Below, piece by piece: positions 50,849 to 58,898 of a DNA stretch of 64,000 bases. The stretch is from positions 1-64,000 of the forward strand of contig CAKRZR010000011.1 of assembly GCA_934433485.1 (NCBI GenBank), in the 5' to 3' direction. Every line of letters begins with the position of its first letter. The stretch's first letter is position 1. The translations under genes were made by a program, and so were the position numbers. Under the pieces are notes generated by a model. That model ran no database searches and was not told where the DNA came from. It was given only the letters and a program-made list of their open reading frames with translations. Source of the DNA: an uncultured Eubacteriales bacterium (GTDB taxonomy: Bacteria > Bacillota > Clostridia > Oscillospirales > CAG-272).

Positions 50849-52345
50849 TCAGGAAAGTGCGGACAGAGCGGATTCCAGATCTGCCGCGATGTCCTCCACA
50901 TCCTCAATACCGACGGAGAGACGGATGAGCTCCGGACTGACGCCGCATTCCGCAAGCTGCGCGTCGGTGAGCTGGCGGTGCGTAGTCGATGCCGGATGGA
51001 GCAGGCACGTGCGACTATCCGCGACATGGGTTACGATGGCTGCAAGACGCATATGATCCATCAGCCTGGTCGCCGCCTCTCTGCCTCCCTTTACGCCGAA
51101 CGCGATCACACCGCTGGAACCGTGCGGGAGATACTTTTCCGCGCGCGCGTGATAGCGGTTATCCGGAAGATCGGGATAGTTCACCCATTCCACCATCGGA
51201 TGATGTGCGAGATAGGACGCTATCGTCCGTGCGTTTTCGCAGTGTTTTTTCATACGCAGCGGCAGCGTTTCCAATCCAACGTTGAGCAGGAATGCGTTCA
51301 TTGGCGCTTGTACGGAGCCGAGATCCCGCATGAGCTGTGCTGTGGCTTTGGTGATGTACGCCGCCTTACCGAATTTTTCCGCATAGGTAATGCCGTGGTA
51401 GGATTCGTCCGGTGTACACAGTCCCGGATACTTATCCGCGTGTGCCATCCAGTCAAAATTGCCGCTGTCCACGATCACGCCGCCGATGGTGGACGCGTGA
51501 CCTTCCATATATTTTGTGGTCGAATGGGTTACGATATCCGCGCCGAACCGGATCGGCTGACAGTTGACCGGCGTCGGGAACGTATTGTCCACAATCAGCG
51601 GCACACCGATCTGGTGCGCGGCGGCGGCGAAGGTCTCGATATCCAGCACAACGAGAGACGGATTGGACAGGTTTTCCGCAAAGACACATTTGGTGTTCGG
51701 CTTCGCGGCGGCTGTGATCTCGTCGGCGGTGGAATCCGGTGAGATAAAGGTCACATCCACACCCATTTTCCGCATTGTTACGTCCAAGAGATTGAATGTA
51801 CCGCCATAGATCGCCGCGGAGGAGATCACATGATCCCCGGCGGCGCAGATATTGAACAGCGCGTAAAAGGACGCTGCCTGCCCTGAGGAGGTGAGCATCG
51901 CAGCCGTGCCGCCTTCCAACGCGGCGATTTTCGCAGCCACCGCATCGCAGGTCGGATTGGCGAGCCGGGAATAGAAATAGCCGGAATCCTCCAGATCAAA
52001 CAATTTCCCCATCTGCTCGCTCGAGGCGTACTTGAATGTGGTGCTCTGGACGATCGGCAGCACGCGCGGTTCTCCGTTTTTCGGTGTATACCCGGACTGC
52101 ACACATTTGGTCGCCATGTGGTATTCCGTTCCCGCCGCAAGCTTTTCACGCAAAATGTCGATCGCTTCTATGTACAACGGATCCAATTCGCAGCCATCGC
52201 CCCCGCATTCCTCATTCGCCTGACAAATCGCGCCAAGCAGTTCCACGGTATTTCCCGCCCCCGCAAGATATTTTCGGGAAGGCTCGTCAATCAGCTCCCA
52301 ACCGGACGCGGCGAATTTTTCCAGTATTGCGTGCAGTCTTTCCAT
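50849..52345 (-). CDS. O-acetylhomoserine aminocarboxypropyltransferase / cysteine synthase (MetY-type) with N-terminal extension
   Basis: About 498 residues. From residue ~77 it is a MetY-type PLP enzyme: TKCVQSGYTPKNGEPRVLPIVQSTTF, SRLANPTCDAVAAKIAALEGG, and the PLP Lys in VTHSTTKYMEGH. It makes homocysteine from O-acetylhomoserine and sulfide. The first ~75 residues (MERLHAILEKF to ILREKL) precede the usual start and form a small helical domain I cannot name; it contains the cysteine pair in EECGGDGCE. GGAG lies eight to nine bases before the ATG at 52345. It follows glnS. Confidence 0.88.
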   Translation of the reverse strand: MERLHAILEKFAASGWELIDEPSRKYLAGAGNTVELLGAICQANEECGGDGCELDPLYIEAIDILREKLAAGTEYHMATKCVQSGYTPKNGEPRVLPIVQSTTFKYASSEQMGKLFDLEDSGYFYSRLANPTCDAVAAKIAALEGGTAAMLTSSGQAASFYALFNICAAGDHVISSAAIYGGTFNLLDVTMRKMGVDVTFISPDSTADEITAAAKPNTKCVFAENLSNPSLVVLDIETFAAAAHQIGVPLIVDNTFPTPVNCQPIRFGADIVTHSTTKYMEGHASTIGGVIVDSGNFDWMAHADKYPGLCTPDESYHGITYAEKFGKAAYITKATAQLMRDLGSVQAPMNAFLLNVGLETLPLRMKKHCENARTIASYLAHHPMVEWVNYPDLPDNRYHARAEKYLPHGSSGVIAFGVKGGREAATRLMDHMRLAAIVTHVADSRTCLLHPASTTHRQLTDAQLAECGVSPELIRLSVGIEDVEDIAADLESALSALS

Positions 52346-52374
52346 AAGTGTGCTCCTTGTCATCTGTAATATCG

Positions 52375-52417
52375 CAAACGGCGGCAGAGGCAATCCCATA
52401 CCAACCGTCGCCGTTTG
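52375..52417 (-). other. Hairpin between glnS and metY-type gene
   Basis: CAAACGGCG (52375-52383) and CGCCGTTTG (52409-52417) pair around a 25-nt loop, 30 nt upstream of the start. Without a T-run it looks like a leader or processing hairpin, not a terminator. It does not resemble a known SAM riboswitch. Confidence 0.45.
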
Positions 52418-52454
52418 ATTTGTCAAAAAAACGATTTTGTCTGCCTGCGGGAAT

Positions 52455-54101
52455 TTATTCCGGCTTATAGCTGTCCTTCAGAGAAACAACGCGATTGAAG
52501 GTGTTCTCAGTCTTGGTGTCCTTCGCAAAATAGCCGATACGCACGAACTGGAACTTATCGCCGGGCGCTGCTTCCGCGAGAGCCGGTTCGACCTTGACGT
52601 TTGCGAGGCGCACAGCGGATTCCGGATTCAGGAAATCGATATAGGTCTTTCCCTCCGGCAGTTCGTTCATATTTTCTTCCGTGAACAGCCGGTCGTACAG
52701 CACAACATGGGTATCCAGAGCGTTCGGCGCGCTCAGCCAATGGATCGTACCTTTGACTTTCCGATCGGTCGGATTGCCGGTGCCGGTTTCCAGATCTGCG
52801 GTACAGTGGATCTCTGTGACATTGCCGGCCGCGTCGTGGCAGATCTCGCCGCACTTCACAATATAGGCGCCCATCAGCCGCACTTCTCCGCCCGGTTTCA
52901 GACGGAAAAACTTCGGCGGCGGCAGCTCGGCAAAGTCGTCGGCGTCGATGTACAGCTCCTTTGTGAACGGAACCTTGCGCGTGCCGAGTTCCGGATTGCC
53001 AGGGTGGTTCGGCAGCTCGAAGTACTCCGTCTTGTCCGCCGGATAGTTGTCGATGACCACGCGGATCGGTTTCAGAACGGCGATTCGGCGCAGAGCCTTT
53101 GCGTTGAGATCCTCGCGGACACAATGCTCCAGGAGCCCCAGGTTGACCATACTGTTTGCCTTAGCTACACCAATACGGTCAATGAAATCGAGGATCGCTT
53201 CCGGTGTATAACCGCGACGGCGCAGACCGCACAGGGTCGGCATACGCGGATCGTCCCAGCCATCTACCACGCCGGTTTCCACGAGATTGCGCAGATACCG
53301 CTTGGAGAGGACGGTATTGGTAATGTTCAGACGGGAAAACTCGATCTGCCGCGGGTGCGAGGGAACGTCACAATGCTCCACGACCCAATTGTACAGCGGA
53401 CGGTGATCTTCATACTCAAGAGAGCAGAGGCTATGCGTGATGCCTTCCAGCGCGTCCTGAATCGGGTGCGCGAAATCGTACATCGGGAAGATGCACCACT
53501 TGGTACCCTGTCTGTGATGCTCGATATAGCGGATGCGATAGAGAACCGGGTCACGCATATTAAAGTTGCCGGACGCGAGATCGATCTTGGCGCGCAGTGT
53601 GTACTTGCCTTCCGGAAATTCGCCGGCGCGCATTCTGGCAAACAGGTCCAGGCTTTCCTCGATCGGTCTGTCACGATACGGAGATACTGCCGGATGGGTC
53701 AGGTCGCCGCGGTATTCCCGGAACTGCTCCGGTGTGAGCTCGCAGACATACGCGTCTCCCTTGCGGATCAGCGCCACGGCAAGCTCGTAGGTGCGTTCAA
53801 AATAATCGGAGCCATAGAAGAAACGGTCGCCCCAGTCAAAGCCGAGCCAATGAATATCCTCTTTGATCGCATCGACAAATTCGGTGTCCTCTTTTGCTGG
53901 GTTGGTATCGTCCATTCGCAGATTGCACTCGCCGCCGTACTTTTTTGCGGTTCCGAAATCGATGATCAGCGCCTTACAATGTCCGATGTGCAGATATCCG
54001 TTCGGTTCCGGTGGAAAACGGGTGTGTACATGGTCGTACTTTCCTTCCGCCAGATCCTCATCGATAAATTCCCAAATGAAATTGGAGTTATTTTCAGCCA
54101 T
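52455..54101 (-). CDS. glnS: Glutamine--tRNA ligase
   Basis: A 548-residue class I synthetase charging tRNA-Gln. The N-terminal HTRFPPEPNGYLHIGHCKA has the HIGH signature, RMDDTNPAKED the glutamine-specific loop, and VLSKRYL the KMSKS-equivalent. The C-terminal beta-barrel anticodon-binding domain is complete. Many Firmicutes lack GlnRS and amidate Glu-tRNA-Gln instead, so this gene next to gltX is informative. It begins 11 nt after gltX. Confidence 0.96.
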   Translation of the reverse strand: MAENNSNFIWEFIDEDLAEGKYDHVHTRFPPEPNGYLHIGHCKALIIDFGTAKKYGGECNLRMDDTNPAKEDTEFVDAIKEDIHWLGFDWGDRFFYGSDYFERTYELAVALIRKGDAYVCELTPEQFREYRGDLTHPAVSPYRDRPIEESLDLFARMRAGEFPEGKYTLRAKIDLASGNFNMRDPVLYRIRYIEHHRQGTKWCIFPMYDFAHPIQDALEGITHSLCSLEYEDHRPLYNWVVEHCDVPSHPRQIEFSRLNITNTVLSKRYLRNLVETGVVDGWDDPRMPTLCGLRRRGYTPEAILDFIDRIGVAKANSMVNLGLLEHCVREDLNAKALRRIAVLKPIRVVIDNYPADKTEYFELPNHPGNPELGTRKVPFTKELYIDADDFAELPPPKFFRLKPGGEVRLMGAYIVKCGEICHDAAGNVTEIHCTADLETGTGNPTDRKVKGTIHWLSAPNALDTHVVLYDRLFTEENMNELPEGKTYIDFLNPESAVRLANVKVEPALAEAAPGDKFQFVRIGYFAKDTKTENTFNRVVSLKDSYKPE

Positions 54102-54112
54102 TTTTCCTCTCC

Positions 54113-55798
54113 TTACAGTTTTGCGATCATATTCTCAATCCTTGCGGTTATGCGATCCTTACCCAGTATCTGCATGACGGCGTACATATCGGGGGAGTTT
54201 TGTCTGCCGGTCACAGCGAGCCGGATAAACATGGAGACGTCGCTTACATTGCCCTTATATTTTGCGGGATCCGCCTTGTATTCCTTCATATTTGCCGTAT
54301 AACCAAGTTCTTCGCCGATTTGCTGGATCTTGCCAAACCATGTGTTCATGTCGTCCGCCGGATCGTAGGTCGCAAGAAACGCGGTAAGCACTTTTTTCAC
54401 GTCGGCAAGATCGGTCTTTTCCGGATAGCTGTCCTCAATGGCAAACAGAGAATCGTAGAAGAAGGATACAAACGGCTTGACCTCCGCAAACGTAGCGAAA
54501 TCCTTGCGCGGCTTCTTCCCGCCTCTGCCAATTGAGAAGATCGCCTTGGCATACGCAGGATCGTTGCGGAGCAGGGATGCGAAATCTGGATCAAATTCGC
54601 TCGCCCAGTCGAGGGTTTTGTCGTATATCTCGTCCGCGGTCATCCGGGACAGCACATTTTTCGACACGTCATTCAGCTTGACAAAGTCAAACAGACAGCC
54701 GGAAACGGACATTTTCTTGATATCAAACGGGAAGTCCATACAGCTCTTCTGCGGATTATGCGCGTGCCATTCTTCGTAGTTGGAGTTGAGCAGTGTCAGA
54801 ATATACTCCCACACACAGCGGGTATCGTAACCCATACTGCGATAGTCGTCCATCTTCGCGCCCATATCCCGTTTGGAGATCTTCTTTTTGTTGCCGTTTT
54901 CGTCCATTTTCAGGATCTGTGCGGTGTGCAGGTACTTCGGCATTTTGAAACCGAGGTACTGGAAGAGCTGGATGTGCTTCGGCAAGCTCGGGAGCCAGTC
55001 TTCCCCCCGGATCACATGGGTGGTTTTCATTAGATGATCGTCCACGGCATGCGCGAAATGGTAGGTCGGGATCCCGTCGGATTTCAGAAGCACGAAGTCC
55101 TCATCGTTCTCCGGCACATCCAGATTGCCCTTGACCAGGTCGGTAAATTTCGTTTTCTTCTCCGGATCGCCCTTCGCGAGAATACGGATTACAAACGGAT
55201 CGCCCGCAGCCAGGTGCGCCTTGACCTCGTCCAGTGTAAACTCTCTCTGGGCAAGCATTGCGGCACGGCGTTCCTCTGCTACGGATTGCCAGTCTGTGTT
55301 CTTGATTTCGGCTTTTTTGTCCGCCTGTTGGATCGCTTCCAGTTCTTCCTCGGTTGCGAAGCACGGATATGCCTTGCCTTCCGAGACGAGCTTTTTCGCG
55401 AAAACGTGATAATACGCAGCTCTCTGGCTCTGCTTATACGGTCCGTACGCGCCTTTTTCGACGAGCTTGCCGTTCTCGTCCAAGATCATGCCTTCGTCAT
55501 ACTGTACGCCGTAGGTCGCCATCGTGCGAATGAGCGCTTCCACAGCGCCGGAGATCTCGCGCTGTCCATCGGTATCCTCGATGCGCAGAAAGAACACACC
55601 GCCGCTTTGGTGCGCCAGCCGTTCGTCCACGATCGCCTGATACATGCCGCCGAAATGGACAAATCCTGTCGGGCTCGGTGCGAATCTGGTGACCTTTGCG
55701 CCCTGCGGCAGATCGCGCGGCGGGAATTTTGCCTCCACCTCCTCCGGTGTCATGGTTACCTCGGGGAACAAAAGCTGTGCCAATGCTTCGTAATCCAT
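54113..55798 (-). CDS. gltX: Glutamate--tRNA ligase
   Basis: A 561-residue class I synthetase charging tRNA-Glu. TRFAPSPTGFVHFGGMYQA has the HIGH-equivalent (HFGG), FLRIEDTDGQRE the glutamate pocket, and NKKKISKRDMG the KMSKS-type loop. HFGG in place of HIGG is a mild variation. The C-terminal helical cage is present. The length is somewhat above the usual 480-500, because of a longer N-terminus (VEAKFPPRDLPQGAK) and linker. Own promoter upstream, with a leader too short for a T-box. Confidence 0.95.
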   Translation of the reverse strand: MDYEALAQLLFPEVTMTPEEVEAKFPPRDLPQGAKVTRFAPSPTGFVHFGGMYQAIVDERLAHQSGGVFFLRIEDTDGQREISGAVEALIRTMATYGVQYDEGMILDENGKLVEKGAYGPYKQSQRAAYYHVFAKKLVSEGKAYPCFATEEELEAIQQADKKAEIKNTDWQSVAEERRAAMLAQREFTLDEVKAHLAAGDPFVIRILAKGDPEKKTKFTDLVKGNLDVPENDEDFVLLKSDGIPTYHFAHAVDDHLMKTTHVIRGEDWLPSLPKHIQLFQYLGFKMPKYLHTAQILKMDENGNKKKISKRDMGAKMDDYRSMGYDTRCVWEYILTLLNSNYEEWHAHNPQKSCMDFPFDIKKMSVSGCLFDFVKLNDVSKNVLSRMTADEIYDKTLDWASEFDPDFASLLRNDPAYAKAIFSIGRGGKKPRKDFATFAEVKPFVSFFYDSLFAIEDSYPEKTDLADVKKVLTAFLATYDPADDMNTWFGKIQQIGEELGYTANMKEYKADPAKYKGNVSDVSMFIRLAVTGRQNSPDMYAVMQILGKDRITARIENMIAKL

Positions 55799-55844
55799 AA
55801 AAACCTCACTTATCTGATCCTGTACTGGGAAATATATAGTATAT

Positions 55845-55873
55845 ATTATAGCATAACACGCGCCGACAGTCTA
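55845..55873 (-). promoter_or_regulatory. Promoter of gltX-glnS
   Basis: Minus strand: TAGACT (55873-55868), 17-nt spacer, TATAAT (55850-55845), with TATGC before the -10. The leader of about 40 nt leaves no room for a T-box. Confidence 0.65.
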
Positions 55874-55966
55874 TATATATTTTCCCGATTTTCCATGTTT
55901 TTTTCATGGATGGCGTGTAGCATTTTGTTTTGCCGAAAATTTCATGCGATTTTAACCGGTTTGCGG

Positions 55967-55995
55967 TTGCTTTTTCCGACGCAATATGGTACACT
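55967..55995 (+). promoter_or_regulatory. Promoter of the DivIVA-like gene
   Basis: TTGCTT (55967-55972), 17-nt spacer, TACACT (55990-55995), with ATATGG before the -10. Confidence 0.65.
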
Positions 55996-56049
55996 ATAGA
56001 AAATGAGGTAAGAATCTTTTACCAACAGAATGACCAACGGAGGTACGAT

Positions 56050-57186
56050 ATGCCGAATGAGGAACGGTTCCGCAGTGCGCTTGGCGGATACAACAAGGAG
56101 GACGTCAACCGATACATCAAAGACACGGATACAGCAAATGCCGCACGGTTGGACACGCTGCAGGCACAGGTAGACGCAATCACAGCTGATTGCGCGCACG
56201 CACGCCGGGAGAACGATGATCTGACAGCGGCAAACACAGAGCTTAGCGCCAAGCTCTCGGACGCGGAGAAACAAGTTGCCGAAAAAAACAGCGCGATGGC
56301 AGAACATGAAACGACGATTCGGGATTTGCAGAAGCGTTTGGAGATCGCCAAAGCCCAAAATGACGCGCAAAATATCGTAATCGACAAGCTGAAAAAGGAA
56401 TCTGCGGCGCTATCCGAACGGTTGGCGGAAGCAGACGCGAGAATCGAATCGCTGGATAGGGCAAAAGCAGACGCTGAGACAGAGATCGCGCGGATCACAG
56501 CAGAGGCGGAAAAAGCGACGGCTGCACGGGCAGAGGCAGAAAAGGCGGCAGCGGAATCCATGAAAAACGCCATTGATGCGGAAGGAATCCGTTGGCAGAA
56601 ACAGCTGGACATGGCGGTCGCAGAGGAAAAAGCACGCGGAGACGCGGAAATCGAACGGCTGCGCCACGAATATGACGACGGTGAGGAAAGCATCGCATAC
56701 AAGCTGCGGATGTACGACAAAATCAGCGGACAGATCGGCGATATTCTCTTAAACGCAAACCGCAACGCGGACGATATTTTGGCAGCCGCACGCGAGGAAG
56801 CCGACAAGCTCCGCTCGGACGCGATGGAGGAAGCGAATCGGATCGGCGAAGAAGCGCAGAATCAAGCAATGCGCACCAGAACGGAAACCGAGGAAGAGGC
56901 GAGATACATCCGCGACCGGCTGTCCGATACCGCGGGGCAGCTTCTGTCGGAGATCAGCGGCGATCTGCATGACAATGTCGGCAGCTGTCTGCGCGAGGTG
57001 GACACCTGTATCGCCGAAATGCAGTCCGATATGGAAACGATCCTTGGCACGATCAAGGCGCGTTACCGCGAAATGAACGACCGGATCCTTTATTATCAGA
57101 ACTGCGTCACAGACACGGTCTCGGAAAAGCTGCACAACATGGACGAAAAATACGGGATCCCGCCGCACAAGGAGGAATCCAAATGA
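56050..57186 (+). CDS. DivIVA-domain-like coiled-coil protein
   Basis: A 378-residue protein. The first ~25 residues (RFRSALGGYNKEDVNRYIKD) match the DivIVA N-terminal motif (F-x-x-x-L-x-GYN-x-x-x-V-x-x-[YF]), used for curvature or membrane targeting. The rest is an almost continuous coiled coil rich in Ala/Glu/Lys (~30-230) followed by a second helical region (~250-365). It probably works as a scaffold in division, polar growth or sporulation. GGAGG six bases before the ATG sets the start. Confidence 0.78.
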   Translation: MPNEERFRSALGGYNKEDVNRYIKDTDTANAARLDTLQAQVDAITADCAHARRENDDLTAANTELSAKLSDAEKQVAEKNSAMAEHETTIRDLQKRLEIAKAQNDAQNIVIDKLKKESAALSERLAEADARIESLDRAKADAETEIARITAEAEKATAARAEAEKAAAESMKNAIDAEGIRWQKQLDMAVAEEKARGDAEIERLRHEYDDGEESIAYKLRMYDKISGQIGDILLNANRNADDILAAAREEADKLRSDAMEEANRIGEEAQNQAMRTRTETEEEARYIRDRLSDTAGQLLSEISGDLHDNVGSCLREVDTCIAEMQSDMETILGTIKARYREMNDRILYYQNCVTDTVSEKLHNMDEKYGIPPHKEESK

Positions 57187-57222
57187 CTGCGGTACGCGGC
57201 ATAGAAATGGCGGTGTTCTGCG

Positions 57223-58113
57223 GTGACTGAGAATATGGCGACGGTCGGACAGCGGGTTCGAGAGCTCCGTCTGCAGCGCGGTATGACACAAAAAGCCCTT
57301 GCCGGTGAACAGATGACGCGAAATATGCTCAGTCTGATCGAAAACGGACTTGCGTCTCCGTCTATCGCGAACATCCGCTATATCGCCGATACGCTGTCCG
57401 TGCCGATCGGGTACTTTTTTGCGGAGAGCAGCGAGGAAGAAGGTAAATATTGGAAAATGACCGTCATCGGCGAATTGCGCGACAATCTCGCTGCGAAACG
57501 GTATCGGGACTGTGTAGCAGCGCTGCAGGCCATGCCGGGAAGTGCCGTGGACGATGAGGTTTCCCTATTGGGGGCACAGGTGTATTTCCGGCTTGCCATG
57601 CACAGCGCTGCCGGCTATGAAATGCGTTCGGCACAGGGATATCTGCGCACAGCATCGGATTATTTGCAGAAAACGCAATACGCCGGCGAGGAGCTGCGAC
57701 ACGCGGTACAGTATTACCGGGATTTATTACAGGTGCTGTCGACGCTGGGTGAGGTGCAGGAGCGGCTTTGCGATCTGCACAGTGCCGGCGTCTATGTTCC
57801 GCTCGATATGCTGCTCTATTTTCAATCTCTTCGCGCGCTGTCCAGACCGAGCGGAAACGCAGCGCAAAAGGATTCTCTATGGCGGGAGATTCTGCGCGAC
57901 GAGTGGTACGTTCGTCATCTGCGCGCCATTACGGCGGAGGAGGTCGATCTACACGCACTGCGGTCCCTGCTCAATGCGCCGGAGCTGCCTTTTTCCATGC
58001 GTGCGCGGGTCTACAGTGATGCGGAAGATGCAGCCAATCGCGCCGGAGACTTCAAAATGGCATACACGGCAGCGCGGAAGAAGTTGGAATTACTGGAGCT
58101 TGCCAAAAAATAA
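57223..58113 (+). CDS. XRE-family HTH regulator with TPR-like C-terminal domain
   Basis: About 296 residues. Residues ~8-65 form an XRE helix-turn-helix (GQRVRELRLQRGMTQKALAGEQMTRNMLSLIENGLASPS). The remainder is all-helical, with repeated ~35-residue units resembling TPRs, as in Rgg/PlcR-type peptide-sensing regulators. GTG at 57223 or ATG at 57235 may be the start. Lies 36 nt after the DivIVA-like gene, so it is probably co-transcribed. Confidence 0.8.
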   Translation: MTENMATVGQRVRELRLQRGMTQKALAGEQMTRNMLSLIENGLASPSIANIRYIADTLSVPIGYFFAESSEEEGKYWKMTVIGELRDNLAAKRYRDCVAALQAMPGSAVDDEVSLLGAQVYFRLAMHSAAGYEMRSAQGYLRTASDYLQKTQYAGEELRHAVQYYRDLLQVLSTLGEVQERLCDLHSAGVYVPLDMLLYFQSLRALSRPSGNAAQKDSLWREILRDEWYVRHLRAITAEEVDLHALRSLLNAPELPFSMRARVYSDAEDAANRAGDFKMAYTAARKKLELLELAKK

Positions 58114-58114
58114 A

Positions 58115-58146
58115 AAAGCAGGGATCATTTTGTTCCCTGCTCTTTT
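58115..58146. terminator. Terminator overlapping the ends of two converging genes
   Basis: AGCAGGGA (58117-58124) pairs with TCCCTGCT (58134-58141), with A- and T-runs on either side; it lies across the 3' end of the minus-strand gene at 58125. Confidence 0.78.
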
Positions 58147-58880
58147 GTTTTGTCAGACACGTCGCCAAGCTCCTCGTTTTCGTATACAGAATCGGTTGAC
58201 CGATACAGAAATCCATTCGCAAACGCTTTTTGCACATTCGGCAGATGCGGTGCGAATCGATACCCGCCTTCCTTTCTGTGCATTGCAATGAGTCGAAAAC
58301 CTGTATACTGTGTCGATTTCTCGTTGATGGCGGAAATCTGTGCGCGTACCGCATTGGAGCTGCACGCACGATGCGCCGGAAATGCGTATTTCCAAATGTG
58401 TGCGGCTGACAAATGGGTATTCGGAAAAGCCGTCTCCACACAACACAGGTACCGCAAAACGGTATACTCTCTGGTGGACAGGCGCAGCGGTTGGTTCCGG
58501 TAAAACGCGTCGACGGCTGTAAAATACACGCCGCATGGCAGATAGAACCCGAGGTTCCCATCACGCAGAACACCTGCGCTCGTCATACAATCCGCAAACC
58601 GTTTCCGCAGCACGGCAAGCAGCGCGTTCTCTCGTTCCTCGCCGGCAACCCACGGCGTACGGATCCAAAAATCCGTATCATATACGACCACGGGAATATC
58701 GCCATAGGACGCACGGTGCAGCCTTTCTGCGCAGTCCGCGAATGTGACAACGCAGACCGCTGGCAGATAGGCAACACCTTTTTCAATGGTACTGTACGCC
58801 GCTGGGATATGAGCTTGTGCGATCGCATCCCGCAATTGCTCGGCTCTGGTGGACGCCGTTCTGTCGAGAACCAGTATCAT
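58125..58880 (-). CDS. Orphan response-regulator-like protein: degenerate receiver plus OmpR-type winged helix
   Basis: A 251-residue protein. The N-terminal half begins MILVLDRTASTRAEQLRDAI, resembling a receiver domain, but the usual phospho-acceptor Asp and Thr/Lys set is not visible (VCVVTFADCAER in place of LDxxLP). The C-terminal half has an OmpR-like winged helix: LRLSTREYTVLRYL, then NAVRAQISAINEK (recognition helix) and MHRKEGGYRF (wing). A polar tail follows. No kinase gene is adjacent. It is 18 nt downstream of oadA, so it may be the last gene of the decarboxylase operon. Confidence 0.72.
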   Translation of the reverse strand: MILVLDRTASTRAEQLRDAIAQAHIPAAYSTIEKGVAYLPAVCVVTFADCAERLHRASYGDIPVVVYDTDFWIRTPWVAGEERENALLAVLRKRFADCMTSAGVLRDGNLGFYLPCGVYFTAVDAFYRNQPLRLSTREYTVLRYLCCVETAFPNTHLSAAHIWKYAFPAHRACSSNAVRAQISAINEKSTQYTGFRLIAMHRKEGGYRFAPHLPNVQKAFANGFLYRSTDSVYENEELGDVSDKTKEQGTK

Positions 58881-58898
58881 ACCGGTTTATATACCCAT

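Noticed and set aside
52345..52455. SAM riboswitch before the MetY-type gene
   Set aside because: Only a single hairpin is visible in a gap of about 110 nt; no SAM-I, II or III core can be recognised.
52437..54302. A 621-codon open frame on + opposite glnS and gltX
   Set aside because: It is the antisense shadow of glnS, which is certain from its motifs; the translated protein has no recognisable motif.
55798..55873. T-box before gltX-glnS
   Set aside because: The leader is about 40 nt and has no T-box motif.
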